DNA of 22,102 nt from an uncultured Streptococcus sp. (GTDB lineage Bacteria; Bacillota; Bacilli; Lactobacillales; Streptococcaceae). Under the pieces are notes generated by a model that saw only the letters and a list, made by a program, of their open reading frames with translations, was not told the origin of the DNA and did no database searches. Positions 8,270-15,441 of the stretch are shown here, in pieces. Every line of letters starts with the position of its first letter. The first letter of the stretch is position 1. A program made the position numbers and the translations under genes. The stretch covers positions 1-22,102 of the forward strand of contig NZ_CALTUR010000011.1 of the NCBI RefSeq assembly GCF_943912555.1, in the 5' to 3' direction.

Positions 8270-8839
8270 TCAGATTTTCTGTGCCAATTTTTTACTCAAG
8301 GCTTGTCCAATCAAGGCACCCACTAGGGCTCCGATGACAATACTTGCGATAAATAGAAGTACGGTTCCAGGATTTGGCGCGACCATAATACGGTCGATAT
8401 ATTCTTGCGATTTTCCTCTTGCCAGAAGAGTAGCCATATAGGTTTTGGGAGCAATCCACATGAGTAGAATTGGTCCAGATGTGCTAAAAGCGAAAATAAC
8501 GAAAGAAAGGAAATTCTTTGTTTGGTCCTTGTATTTTCCTAAATGAGCTATTCCATCTGCTAGGAGGCCACAGATAATTCCAGGAAGGAAGGCACCAGCA
8601 CCGTGTTTAGATCCCAAGAAAAAGAGGGCCATGACAAGGCCGATAGTGGTAATGGCTCCAAAGCGCGGAACTTTTGCGACTAGGATCATATAGACGCTAC
8701 CGCCGACAAGGGCAGTAAAGGCAGGCGCATAAAACATATTTCCAGTTTGGTCAAGGGGATTGCCCAAAAGGACACCAATCCCCATGCAGAGGAAGTAAAG
8801 AACTGCAAAAAGCAGTGTAGTTAAGATAGATTTTTTCAT
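8270..8839 (-). CDS. MptD/Trep_Strep family putative ECF transporter S component
   Basis: A 189-residue membrane protein with about six helices and few charges, matching the Trep_Strep / MptD family (TIGR02185, PF09605), which is thought to supply the substrate-binding S component of energy-coupling factor transporters. Family-like segments are GNPLDQTGNMFYAPAFTALVGG and GAGAFLPGIICGLLADG, plus a basic C-terminal end. It has its own consensus-like promoter and a TCAGGAGAC ribosome region before its ATG, and it is monocistronic. No ECF ATPases or T component lie beside it, so it would use a shared ECF module encoded elsewhere. The substrate is unknown; position next to methionine genes is suggestive but the genes converge and are not one operon. 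Confidence 0.75.
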   Translation of the reverse strand: MKKSILTTLLFAVLYFLCMGIGVLLGNPLDQTGNMFYAPAFTALVGGSVYMILVAKVPRFGAITTIGLVMALFFLGSKHGAGAFLPGIICGLLADGIAHLGKYKDQTKNFLSFVIFAFSTSGPILLMWIAPKTYMATLLARGKSQEYIDRIMVAPNPGTVLLFIASIVIGALVGALIGQALSKKLAQKI

Positions 8840-8872
8840 GAATTGTCTCCTGATAAATTTTTCATAATTCTC

Positions 8873-8901
8873 ATTGTACCACGGTTTGATGGGATTGTAA
8901 A
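8873..8901 (-). promoter_or_regulatory. Promoter of the ECF S-component gene
   Basis: On the minus strand TTTACA (8896-8901) and TACAAT (8873-8878) are separated by 17 bp, each 5 of 6 matches, with TGG making an extended -10. Confidence 0.8.
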
Positions 8902-8993
8902 TGGGGAGAAAGTGTTATTGTTTGCTTGTCAAACTAAATTTTTTATAGATTTGTTAATAGTAGATGGTTAGATTGTTTTACTGTAAGGCTTAG

Positions 8994-9194
8994 ACAAATT
9001 CAATCTTCGCCTATCTACTAAACAAACAACGCATTAAGGCTGCCCAACAACTCTTGCTTTCGACTAGTGAAAGTATCGAAGATATTTGTTATGCTGTTGG
9101 TTACAGTAACGTGGGATATTTCTATAAAGTGTTCCGAAAATTGTGCGGAAAGTCTCCCAAAGCCTACCGAAAACAGGTAGAAACTATACTATAA
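8994..9194 (+). pseudogene. Remnant of an AraC-type response regulator (C-terminal HTH only)
   Basis: The frame ending in TAA at 9192-9194 is open back to a TAG at 8991 and has no usable start. It reads YLLNKQRIKAAQQLLL (from about 9012) then SIEDICYAVGYSNVGYFYKVF and GKSPKAYRKQ. This is the classical second helix-turn-helix of AraC/YesN-type regulators (xIxxIAxxVGYxdxsYFxrxFkkxxGxSPxxYR). Only about 60 codons of a protein normally 250 or more codons long remain; no receiver domain or histidine kinase is present upstream. From memory, pneumococcal genomes carry two-component system TCS07 between the ECF-like gene and the 4-TM protein before nrdI, and its response regulator is of this AraC type. 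The most economical reading is that a deletion removed the kinase and most of the regulator here and left this tail. Homology is strong; the identity as RR07 is inferred from position. Confidence 0.8.
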
Positions 9195-9197
9195 GAT

Positions 9198-9226
9198 TTG
9201 TATTCCCTTACAAAAGGTGCTATAAT
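9198..9226 (+). promoter_or_regulatory. Promoter of the 4-TM protein gene
   Basis: TGCTATAAT (9218-9226) is a perfect extended -10. TTGTAT (9198-9203) is a weak -35 at 17 bp. It begins 4 bases after the stop of the regulator remnant, so the gene does not depend on the lost operon. Confidence 0.75.
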
Positions 9227-9254
9227 ATAAATAATAATATCAGGAGGTTCTATC

Positions 9255-9788
9255 ATGAAAAAGAAACCGATTTATCTATGGGTCTTGCTAATCTTGTCTG
9301 CCCTTATTTCAGTTCCGTCTCTGTTTGGGATTGTGAGTCCCTTGCCTAGTAAAGAAGCCCTTCGTGCTGCTCAGAAACAAATTGCAGGGGTCAGTGCTCA
9401 GCAATTAGAAGACCAGCTTAATTACAACTATAGAGTAGCAGAAGTATATCATTCTATTTTTAATGTTGCTTTGATTGTGCTATCTGCTATTTTAGTGGTA
9501 GTAGCCATTGTCTTCCTTATTCGTAAGAATTTGCAATATGCAAACTATACTTATGTTGGCTATGTTTTGTTAGCTATTATCGGTTCGATTTATGGCTATG
9601 TTGGTTTACAGGACGCTGTGCAGTTGGTTCAAGATGAGACCATGCGTTTGACAATGAGTATTGGTTCAAAAGCTGTCAGCATTTTCTATATCGTCATCAA
9701 TGTTCTCTTCTTAGCCCTTGTCTTCTATAAGATGTGGCGTCAACAGAAAGCCTTGGCTGAAGAAGAGGAAACAGAAGAACTTGCTTAA
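9255..9788 (+). CDS. Uncharacterised 4-TM membrane protein
   Basis: A 177-residue protein I cannot assign to a named family. The visible plan is TM1 (about 7-28), an extracellular-type polar loop of about 35 residues rich in Ala and Gln (KEALRAAQKQIAGVSAQQ), TM2 (about 66-88), TM3 (about 97-117), a short polar segment, TM4 (about 135-157), and a charged tail ending in EEEETEELA. AGGAGG (9242-9247) precedes the ATG by 7 nt. It has its own extended -10 promoter and a terminator after it. From memory it corresponds to a conserved pneumococcal hypothetical gene just after two-component system TCS07 and before nrdI. Here the two-component genes are missing but this gene is intact, so its role does not strictly need them. 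Confidence 0.8.
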   Translation: MKKKPIYLWVLLILSALISVPSLFGIVSPLPSKEALRAAQKQIAGVSAQQLEDQLNYNYRVAEVYHSIFNVALIVLSAILVVVAIVFLIRKNLQYANYTYVGYVLLAIIGSIYGYVGLQDAVQLVQDETMRLTMSIGSKAVSIFYIVINVLFLALVFYKMWRQQKALAEEEETEELA

Positions 9789-9791
9789 GTA

Positions 9792-9820
9792 TTGACAAAA
9801 AAGAGCTATCAGGTTACAAT
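9792..9820 (+). promoter_or_regulatory. Strong promoter of nrdI, embedded in a terminator hairpin
   Basis: TTGACA (9792-9797, perfect) and TACAAT (9815-9820, 5 of 6) are exactly 17 bp apart. The spacer is the left arm of the terminator hairpin and the -10 lies entirely in its loop. Confidence 0.8.
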
Positions 9821-9836
9821 CTTGGTAGTTCTTTTT
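9797..9836 (+). terminator. Terminator after the 4-TM protein gene
   Basis: AAAAAGAGCTATCA (9798-9811) pairs with TGGTAGTTCTTTTT (9823-9836): 14 pairs, two of them G-T, with an 11-nt loop, ending in five T. It overlaps the nrdI promoter. Confidence 0.8.
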
Positions 9837-9865
9837 CGATTAAAAATAAAATCATGGAGGTACAT

Positions 9866-10330
9866 ATGAAGACAATTTCTTTAGTTTATATTAGTCTGAG
9901 TGGGAATACTGAGAGTTTTGTGACACGCTTGAAAGACTATCTCTTGTCCCAGTACGAGGGAATTGAGGTTCAAAAGATTCATATCAAGGATTTGGTCAAG
10001 GAAGGCCAAGATTTTTATGAAATGGACCATCCCTATGTCACTTTTTTGCCGACCTACCTAGAAGGTGGAAATGGTGTGGACAACGGAGATGTTGAGATTT
10101 TGACGACCCCAGTAGGTGATTTTATTGCCTATGGAGACAATGCGAGTAAGTGCTTTGGGGTCGTAGGTTCAGGGAATCGTAACTTTAATAACCAATATTG
10201 CCTGACAGCCAAGCAATATAGTGAGCGTTTTGGTTTTCCTGTATTGGCAGACTTTGAAATGCGAGGCATGCTGGGAGATATCAAACATGTCGCAGCGATT
10301 ATTGCAGATTTGTATGAGTTGGAAAGTTAA
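9866..10330 (+). CDS. nrdI: NrdI-type flavodoxin for ribonucleotide reductase activation
   Basis: A 154-residue flavodoxin-like protein (PF07972). Visible FMN-binding parts are the phosphate loop SLSGNTESF (residues 10-18), the PTYLEGGNG loop (62-70) and GSGNRNFNNQYC (101-112) around the flavin ring; the NFNNQYC segment is characteristic of NrdI. In class Ib ribonucleotide reductase, reduced NrdI makes the oxidant that builds the manganese-tyrosyl cofactor of NrdF. Usually it is beside nrdEF; here it stands alone with its own strong promoter and terminator, as in pneumococcus where nrdHEF are elsewhere. The ATG at 9866 is preferred to the in-frame ATG at 9854, because the GGAGG site (9856-9860) fits only the later one. 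FMN need links it loosely to the rib operon. Confidence 0.9.
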   Translation: MKTISLVYISLSGNTESFVTRLKDYLLSQYEGIEVQKIHIKDLVKEGQDFYEMDHPYVTFLPTYLEGGNGVDNGDVEILTTPVGDFIAYGDNASKCFGVVGSGNRNFNNQYCLTAKQYSERFGFPVLADFEMRGMLGDIKHVAAIIADLYELES

Positions 10331-10349
10331 GCTTAGGCTTGACTTTTTT
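10326..10349 (+). terminator. Terminator overlapping the nrdI stop codon
   Basis: GTTAAGC-TTAG-GCTTGAC (7 pairs, one G-T) is followed by six T. The left arm includes the nrdI TAA stop. Confidence 0.75.
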
Positions 10350-10377
10350 ATTATCTTAGGCAGTTTTATCAGAACTC

Positions 10378-10836
10378 TTACTTTCTATGCTCCAAGAGTT
10401 GATTGATATGGTCTACTTTTTTTGATGCTCTTTTATAGGAAATAGTCCAAATGATGAGGTAGACAACCGCAAACTCAAGAATGAGCTGGAGATAGAAGAT
10501 CCAGTGGAAGGGGAACCAACCTGCTAGGGTTGCTAGTGGGATAAAGCCTACTAGCATAAGGAAGAAATGGGTCAGAGTCGCACGGAGCAAGCTCCAGTCA
10601 CGGCTGAATAATCGCTTGCCAAAGTTGAAGAGAATACCGATGGCTGCCCAGATCAGTGTGCAGTAGAGCAAGACCAGGGCACCGTGAACCTGATGTTGAG
10701 CCATCACTTGGCCGATGATAGAGGAGGGATTTAGTGGAGCGTAGGTATTTGGTGCATAAATGAGTGAAAAGATGATAGAGAGGATGAGGCCGATGAGGAC
10801 ACCAGTAGCTGCGTCGTGGAAGATTTGTTTTTTCAT
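10378..10836 (-). CDS. DUF3021 membrane protein, predicted partner of the LytTR regulator
   Basis: A 152-residue protein with four clear membrane helices (about residues 10-30, 50-70, 90-105 and 115-132) and a short basic tail, matching DUF3021 (PF11457). Its ATG overlaps the stop of the LytTR gene (TCAT on the plus strand, ATGA coupling), so it is always made with the regulator. In streptococci, LytTR-plus-membrane-protein pairs (HdrRM and BrsRM of S. mutans, named LytTR regulatory systems) use the membrane protein to restrain the DNA-binding partner, and DUF3021 proteins are common in such pairs. The inhibitory role here is inferred from that arrangement. No signal input can be read from the sequence. 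Confidence 0.8.
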   Translation of the reverse strand: MKKQIFHDAATGVLIGLILSIIFSLIYAPNTYAPLNPSSIIGQVMAQHQVHGALVLLYCTLIWAAIGILFNFGKRLFSRDWSLLRATLTHFFLMLVGFIPLATLAGWFPFHWIFYLQLILEFAVVYLIIWTISYKRASKKVDHINQLLEHRK

Positions 10837-11273
10837 AGTTCTAATTTCTCCTTGATGGTTTTTAGATAACGGCGTGAAGAGTAGGTGAAGCTTTTGTTTT
10901 TCAAGAAAATTTCTACTAGGCCGTTGGGGGTGAGCTTGAGATGAGAGATGGAATCGATATTGATGATTTCTGATTGGGAAATTTGGATAAAATTGCTTGG
11001 CAAGAGTTCAAGAACTTGATAGAGCCGTAAATCAATGCTGTAGGTCTGACTCGCTGTTTCTGCTAGAACCTTCCGATTCTCGATATAGAAGCGTTGTATC
11101 TTACCAATCTCAACGAGATAGACCTGATTATCGATTTTCCCTTTGATTTTTTCTGTTAGATCCAGATTTTCTGCGAACTCGATGACTTTCTGGATTTTAT
11201 CGGTTTCTTGAGGTGCTTGAACAATCAGCTTTTCCTCTTCGTAAGTCTCACTAATCTGTAGTTCTACTTTCAT
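10833..11273 (-). CDS. LytTR-domain transcriptional regulator without receiver domain
   Basis: A 146-residue soluble protein. Residues about 1-45 are a short N-terminal region and about 46-146 form a LytTR DNA-binding domain (PF04397): [37 protein letters not shown], then [32 protein letters not shown] and the [20 protein letters not shown] end (seen as [18 protein letters not shown]). There is no receiver domain, so it is not a response regulator but the LytTR half of a regulator/membrane-protein pair with the DUF3021 gene. The start at 11273 is chosen because AGGAGA lies just before it; a longer frame to 11336 has no ribosome site. It is divergent from mutL. Autoregulation is usual for such systems. 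Confidence 0.85.
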   Translation of the reverse strand: MKVELQISETYEEEKLIVQAPQETDKIQKVIEFAENLDLTEKIKGKIDNQVYLVEIGKIQRFYIENRKVLAETASQTYSIDLRLYQVLELLPSNFIQISQSEIINIDSISHLKLTPNGLVEIFLKNKSFTYSSRRYLKTIKEKLEL

Positions 11274-11423
11274 AAATTTCTCTCCTTGTTTTTCATACAA
11301 AATTGTGATCACTTCTTGTACACCTTTATTAAACACTATTTTTCAGCCCCTTGCAAGGGACTTTGTCTATGTGGAGGGATTTGGTTCCTATGTGGCGCTT
11401 GCTTTTCTGTCCTGTCTGAAATA

Positions 11424-11432
11424 TGGTATAAT
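11424..11432 (+). promoter_or_regulatory. Extended -10 promoter of mutL
   Basis: TGGTATAAT (11424-11432) is a perfect extended -10. No -35 match is found at 11404-11409. The predicted leader is about 40 nt. Confidence 0.75.
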
Positions 11433-11478
11433 AGCACTATCAATTTCTAGGAAAATAGATACAGAAAGGAGCTGGAAA

Positions 11479-13428
11479 ATGTCTCATATTATTGAATTGC
11501 CAGAGGTGCTGGCAAACCAGATTGCGGCTGGAGAGGTTATCGAGCGTCCAGCTAGCGTTGTTAAGGAGTTGGTAGAAAATGCCATTGATGCTGGCTCTAG
11601 TCAGATTATCATTGAGATTGAGGAAGCTGGTCTCAAGAAGATTCAAATCACAGATAATGGTCACGGAATTGCCCACGATGAGGTGGAACTGGCTCTGCGT
11701 CGTCATGCGACCAGTAAGATAAAAAATCAGGCAGATCTCTTTCGAATTCGGACGCTTGGCTTTCGTGGTGAAGCTCTGCCTTCTATCGCATCCGTCAGCG
11801 TTTTAACTCTTGTGACAGCAGTTGAGGGCGCAAGTCACGGAACCAAGTTAGTCGCGCGTGGGGGAGAAGTTGAAGAAGTCATCCCAGCGACTAGTCCTGT
11901 GGGAACCAAGGTTTGTGTGGAGGATCTCTTTTTCAACACGCCTGCCCGCCTCAAGTATATGAAGAGTCAGCAAGCGGAGCTGTCTCATATCATTGATATT
12001 GTCAACCGTCTGGGCTTGGCCCATCCTGAGATTTCTTTCAGCTTGATTAGTGATGGTAAGGAAATGACGCGGACAGCTGGGACTGGTCAACTGCGCCAAG
12101 CAATCGCAGGGATTTACGGTTTAGCTAGCGCCAAGAAGATGATTGAAATTGAGAATTCTGACCTTGATTTCGAAATTTCTGGCTTTGTGTCCTTGCCTGA
12201 GTTAACTAGAGCCAACCGCAACTATATCAGTCTCTTCATCAATGGTCGTTATATCAAGAACTTTTTACTCAATCGTGCTATTCTTGACGGCTATGGTAGT
12301 AAGCTCATGGTAGGTCGTTTTCCACTGGCTGTCATTCACATTCATATCGACCCTTATCTAGCGGATGTCAATGTGCATCCAACCAAGCAAGAGGTGCGGA
12401 TTTCTAAGGAAAAAGAACTGATGACGCTGGTCTCAGAAGCTATTGCAAATAGTCTCAAGGAGCAAACCTTGATACCAGATGCCTTGGAAAACCTTGCCAA
12501 ATCGACTGTGCGTAATCGTGAGAAGGTGGAGCAGACCATTCTCCCACTCAAAGAAAATACGCTCTACTATGAGAAAACTGAGCCGACAAGACCTAGTCAA
12601 GCTGAAGTAGCTGATTATCAGGTAGAATTGACTGATGAAGGACAGGATTTAACTTTATTTGCCAAGGAAACCTTGGATCAGCTGACCAAGCCAGCAAAAC
12701 TGCATTTTGCAGAGAGAAAGCCTGCTAACTATGACCAATTAGACCATCCAGAGCTAGACTTAGCAAGTCTTGATAAGGCCTATGACAAGCTGGAGCGAGA
12801 AGAATCTTCAAGCTTCCCAGAGTTGGAATTTTTCGGGCAAATGCATGGAACCTATCTCTTTGCACAGGGACGAGATGGGCTCTACATCATAGACCAGCAC
12901 GCTGCTCAGGAACGGGTCAAGTATGAGGAATACCGTGAAAGCATTGGCAATGTTGACCAGAGCCAGCAGCAACTCCTAGTGCCCTATATCTTTGAATTTC
13001 CAGCGGATGATGCCCTGCGTCTCAAGGAAAGAATGGCACTTTTGGAGGAAGTGGGCGTCTTTCTAGCAGAGTATGGAGAAAATCAATTTATCCTACGTGA
13101 ACATCCTATTTGGATGGCAGAAGAAGAGATTGAGTCAGGCATCTATGAAATGTGTGACATGCTCCTTTTGACCAAGGAAGTTTCTATTAAGAAATACCGA
13201 GCAGAGCTGGCTATCATGATGTCCTGCAAGCGGTCTATCAAGGCCAACCATCGTATTGACGATCATTCGGCCAGACAACTCCTCTATCAGCTCTCTCAAT
13301 GTGATAATCCCTATAATTGTCCCCATGGACGTCCTGTTTTGGTGCATTTTACAAAGTCGGATATGGAAAAGATGTTCCGACGCATTCAGGAAAATCACAC
13401 CAGTCTCCGTGAGTTGGGGAAATATTAA
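11479..13428 (+). CDS. mutL: DNA mismatch repair protein MutL (HexB)
   Basis: A 649-residue protein, the length remembered for pneumococcal HexB. The N-terminal GHKL ATPase has [12 protein letters not shown] (catalytic E30, Mg-binding N34), DNGHGI (59-64) and GFRGEAL (94-100). A MutL transducer domain follows (about 210-330), then a variable linker (about 340-450). The C-terminal dimerisation domain carries the endonuclease motif [13 protein letters not shown] starting at D472 and the zinc motif CPHGRP near the end, as in MutL of bacteria that lack MutH. The in-frame extension back to 11305 is rejected: AAGGAG (11466-11471) lies 7 nt before the ATG at 11479 and homology starts at MSHIIELPE. 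It acts with MutS to correct replication errors and to reject donor DNA in transformation. mutS is not in the window. Confidence 0.97.
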   Translation: MSHIIELPEVLANQIAAGEVIERPASVVKELVENAIDAGSSQIIIEIEEAGLKKIQITDNGHGIAHDEVELALRRHATSKIKNQADLFRIRTLGFRGEALPSIASVSVLTLVTAVEGASHGTKLVARGGEVEEVIPATSPVGTKVCVEDLFFNTPARLKYMKSQQAELSHIIDIVNRLGLAHPEISFSLISDGKEMTRTAGTGQLRQAIAGIYGLASAKKMIEIENSDLDFEISGFVSLPELTRANRNYISLFINGRYIKNFLLNRAILDGYGSKLMVGRFPLAVIHIHIDPYLADVNVHPTKQEVRISKEKELMTLVSEAIANSLKEQTLIPDALENLAKSTVRNREKVEQTILPLKENTLYYEKTEPTRPSQAEVADYQVELTDEGQDLTLFAKETLDQLTKPAKLHFAERKPANYDQLDHPELDLASLDKAYDKLEREESSSFPELEFFGQMHGTYLFAQGRDGLYIIDQHAAQERVKYEEYRESIGNVDQSQQQLLVPYIFEFPADDALRLKERMALLEEVGVFLAEYGENQFILREHPIWMAEEEIESGIYEMCDMLLLTKEVSIKKYRAELAIMMSCKRSIKANHRIDDHSARQLLYQLSQCDNPYNCPHGRPVLVHFTKSDMEKMFRRIQENHTSLRELGKY

Positions 13429-13465
13429 AAGTACAAAAAAATCTGGGAAAAATTTTTAAAATCAG

Positions 13466-13514
13466 AAAAACGCATAAAATCAGGTGTTCAAAAACCTTGA
13501 TTCTATGCGTTTTA
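13466..13514. terminator. Terminator after mutL, probably bidirectional
   Basis: AAAACGCATA (13467-13476) pairs with TATGCGTTTT (13504-13513); an AATCA/TGATT inner stem and GG/CC extend it to about 17 pairs with one mismatch and one bulge. T runs on both sides suit both strands. Confidence 0.8.
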
Positions 13515-13540
13515 TCATGGAAATATTTGCTTTTTTCCGA

Positions 13541-13697
13541 ATACTCGTCAAAAATCTCTTTAAATCACGACAGTTTTATATGTAATCTCAAAATAGTGTT
13601 TTGAGCTAATTTTGCCAATTTTGTTTGTAACATCGAAGCTGTGTTTTACCAATCTGCGACTGGCTTCCTAGTTTGCCCTATGATTTTCATAGAGTAT
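13541..13697. repeat. BOX element (boxA-boxB-boxC), degenerate
   Basis: 157 bp bounded by inverted ATACTC / GAGTAT, the usual BOX ends. The left part (ATACTCGTCAAAAATCTCTT and on) resembles boxA. The middle contains the boxB-like dyad CTCAAAATAGTGTTTTGAG. The right part (GCGACTGGCTTCCTAGTTTG and on to TGATTTTCAT) resembles boxC. Total length agrees with one A-B-C unit (about 154 bp). Several positions differ from the consensus I remember, so the copy looks old. It lies between the convergent mutL and ribH genes and makes up most of this 320-bp gene-free gap. Confidence 0.8.
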
Positions 13698-13748
13698 AAA
13701 ATTGAGATTTCGCCAAGTTTCTTTATTCGCCTAAAAGTAGAGTCTGTT

Positions 13749-14216
13749 CTAAGCGTCTAATGTACGAATTAGGTTGACCATTTCAATAGCTCCTTGTGCA
13801 CACTCAGAACCCTTATTGCCTGCTTTAGTGCCAGCTCGTTCTATGGCTTGTTCAATTGTATCTGTCGTTAGCACACCAAACATAACAGGGATTTCGCTAT
13901 TTAAACTGATTTGGGCGATTCCCTTAGATACCTCGCTACATACATAATCATAATGACTTGTACTACCTCTAATGACAGCTCCCAAGCAGATAATTGCATC
14001 ATATTTTTTACTTTTTGCCATTTTTGATGCAATCAGTGGTATTTCAAAAGCTCCTGGAACCCAGGCTATTTCGATATCTTTCTCGTTTACATTCTCTCTT
14101 TTGAGATTATCTAGTGCTCCAGATAATAATTTTGAAGTTATAAATTCATTAAATCTCGCTATAACAATACCTATTTTAATATTGTTCGCTACTAAATTAC
14201 CTTCATAAGTGTTCAT
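13749..14216 (-). CDS. ribH: 6,7-dimethyl-8-ribityllumazine synthase RibH
   Basis: A 155-residue protein of the lumazine synthase family (PF00885). It joins 5-amino-6-ribitylamino-uracil with 3,4-dihydroxy-2-butanone 4-phosphate to give 6,7-dimethyl-8-ribityllumazine, the penultimate step to riboflavin. Active-site parts are visible: RFNEFIT with F22, VPGAFEIP (53-60), [14 protein letters not shown] with the catalytic histidine H88, and GVLTTDT. The family forms 60-mers or pentamers in the cytoplasm. It is the last gene of ribD-ribE-ribBA-ribH; it begins one base after ribBA ends, with the ribosome site inside the ribBA end (GGAGGAAAAA, 14221-14230 region). No hairpin terminator follows; the BOX element does. 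Confidence 0.96.
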   Translation of the reverse strand: MNTYEGNLVANNIKIGIVIARFNEFITSKLLSGALDNLKRENVNEKDIEIAWVPGAFEIPLIASKMAKSKKYDAIICLGAVIRGSTSHYDYVCSEVSKGIAQISLNSEIPVMFGVLTTDTIEQAIERAGTKAGNKGSECAQGAIEMVNLIRTLDA

Positions 14217-15422
14217 TTATTTTTCCTCCATATTTAAAATGTGCCCCATTCGATTTTTCTTTGTTTCTAAATAAAAACTGTCGTAAGGATTAGCTTCGAT
14301 TTCGATTGGTATTCTACTGGAAATGGTAATTCCATATTTTTCTAACTGTTCAACCTTGTCAGGATTATTTGTCAGTAAATGTAGTGACTGTAGTCCCAGG
14401 TCTTTAAGCATTTGTGCTCCAATATGATATTCTCTTAAATCCCCTTCAAATCCTAATGCAAGATTAGCATCAAGTGTATCCATTCCTTGATCTTGTAAAT
14501 GATAGGCTTTTAATTTATTAATAAGTCCAATTCCTCGTCCCTCCTGTCGCAAGTAAAGTAAGACACCAGAACCATTCTCAGCAATCATTTTCATAGCTTT
14601 ATCGAATTGCTGTCCACAATCGCACCGTAAAGAGCCTAAAACATCTCCTGTTAAACATTCAGAGTGGACCCGACATAATACATTGGTTCCATCCTCTATA
14701 TTTCCCATAATAAGAGCAAGATGATGTTCCCCATTTAGTTTATCTATGTAGCTAATTGCTTTGAAATTACCGTATCTAGTAGGCATATTGACAGTTGAAA
14801 CTCGTTCTACCAGCTGATCATATACTTTTCTATATTCTTGTAATTCTTTGATGGTGATTAGTGGAATGTTGTGTTTCTTCGAGAACTGAATTAAATCATC
14901 TGTTCTCATCATTTTGCCATCATGATTCATTATTTCACAACATAGGCCACACTCTTTTAGTCCAGCTAATTTTAATAGATCAACAGTTGCTTCAGTGTGT
15001 CCATTTCTTTCTAGAACACCACCTTTTTTTGCAATTAAAGGAAACATGTGTCCTGGCCTGCGAAAATCAGAGGGTCTTATATCTTCAGCTACACACATAC
15101 GTGCGGTCAGTCCTCTTTCCTCGGCAGAAATACCTGTGGTCGTTTCTTTATAATCAATTGAAACTGTAAAAGCAGTCTTATGATTATCTGTATTGTTTTC
15201 AACCATAGGTGAAAGCATTAATTGATTAGCTAAACTTTCGCTCATAGGCATACAAATTAATCCTTTGGCATAAGTAGCCATGAAATTAACATTTTCTGTT
15301 GTAGCTGCTTGTGCAGAACAAATTAAGTCTCCTTCGTTTTCTCTATCCTTGTCGTCTATAACAAGAACAAGTCGTCCCTTCTGCAATGCTTCTAATGCTT
15401 CTTGTATTTTTCGATATTCCAT
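14217..15422 (-). CDS. ribBA: Bifunctional 3,4-DHBP synthase / GTP cyclohydrolase II RibBA
   Basis: A 401-residue fusion. Residues about 1-200 are 3,4-dihydroxy-2-butanone 4-phosphate synthase (acidic metal loop DDKDRENEGD, 23-32; RPGHMFPL; RNGHTEATVDL). Residues about 205-400 are GTP cyclohydrolase II with zinc cysteines in HSECLTGDVLGSLRCDCGQQ (C256, C267, C269) and LRQEGRGIGL (291-300). It therefore makes both starting branches of riboflavin from ribulose 5-phosphate and GTP. The start at 15422 is chosen over the ATG at 15452: AAAGGA precedes it and homologues begin at this point; the upstream ATG would overlap ribE by 11 bases. Both domains look intact. It belongs to the FMN-riboswitch operon. 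Confidence 0.96.
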   Translation of the reverse strand: MEYRKIQEALEALQKGRLVLVIDDKDRENEGDLICSAQAATTENVNFMATYAKGLICMPMSESLANQLMLSPMVENNTDNHKTAFTVSIDYKETTTGISAEERGLTARMCVAEDIRPSDFRRPGHMFPLIAKKGGVLERNGHTEATVDLLKLAGLKECGLCCEIMNHDGKMMRTDDLIQFSKKHNIPLITIKELQEYRKVYDQLVERVSTVNMPTRYGNFKAISYIDKLNGEHHLALIMGNIEDGTNVLCRVHSECLTGDVLGSLRCDCGQQFDKAMKMIAENGSGVLLYLRQEGRGIGLINKLKAYHLQDQGMDTLDANLALGFEGDLREYHIGAQMLKDLGLQSLHLLTNNPDKVEQLEKYGITISSRIPIEIEANPYDSFYLETKKNRMGHILNMEEK

Positions 15423-15441
15423 TGACTGATTATCCTTTCTG

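Noticed and set aside
9854..9865. Earlier ATG for NrdI
   Set aside because: The GGAGG site would then be inside the coding region; it is correctly placed for the ATG at 9866.
11305..11478. N-terminal extension of the MutL frame
   Set aside because: It lacks a ribosome site, spans the mutL promoter and leader, and is not part of MutL homologues.
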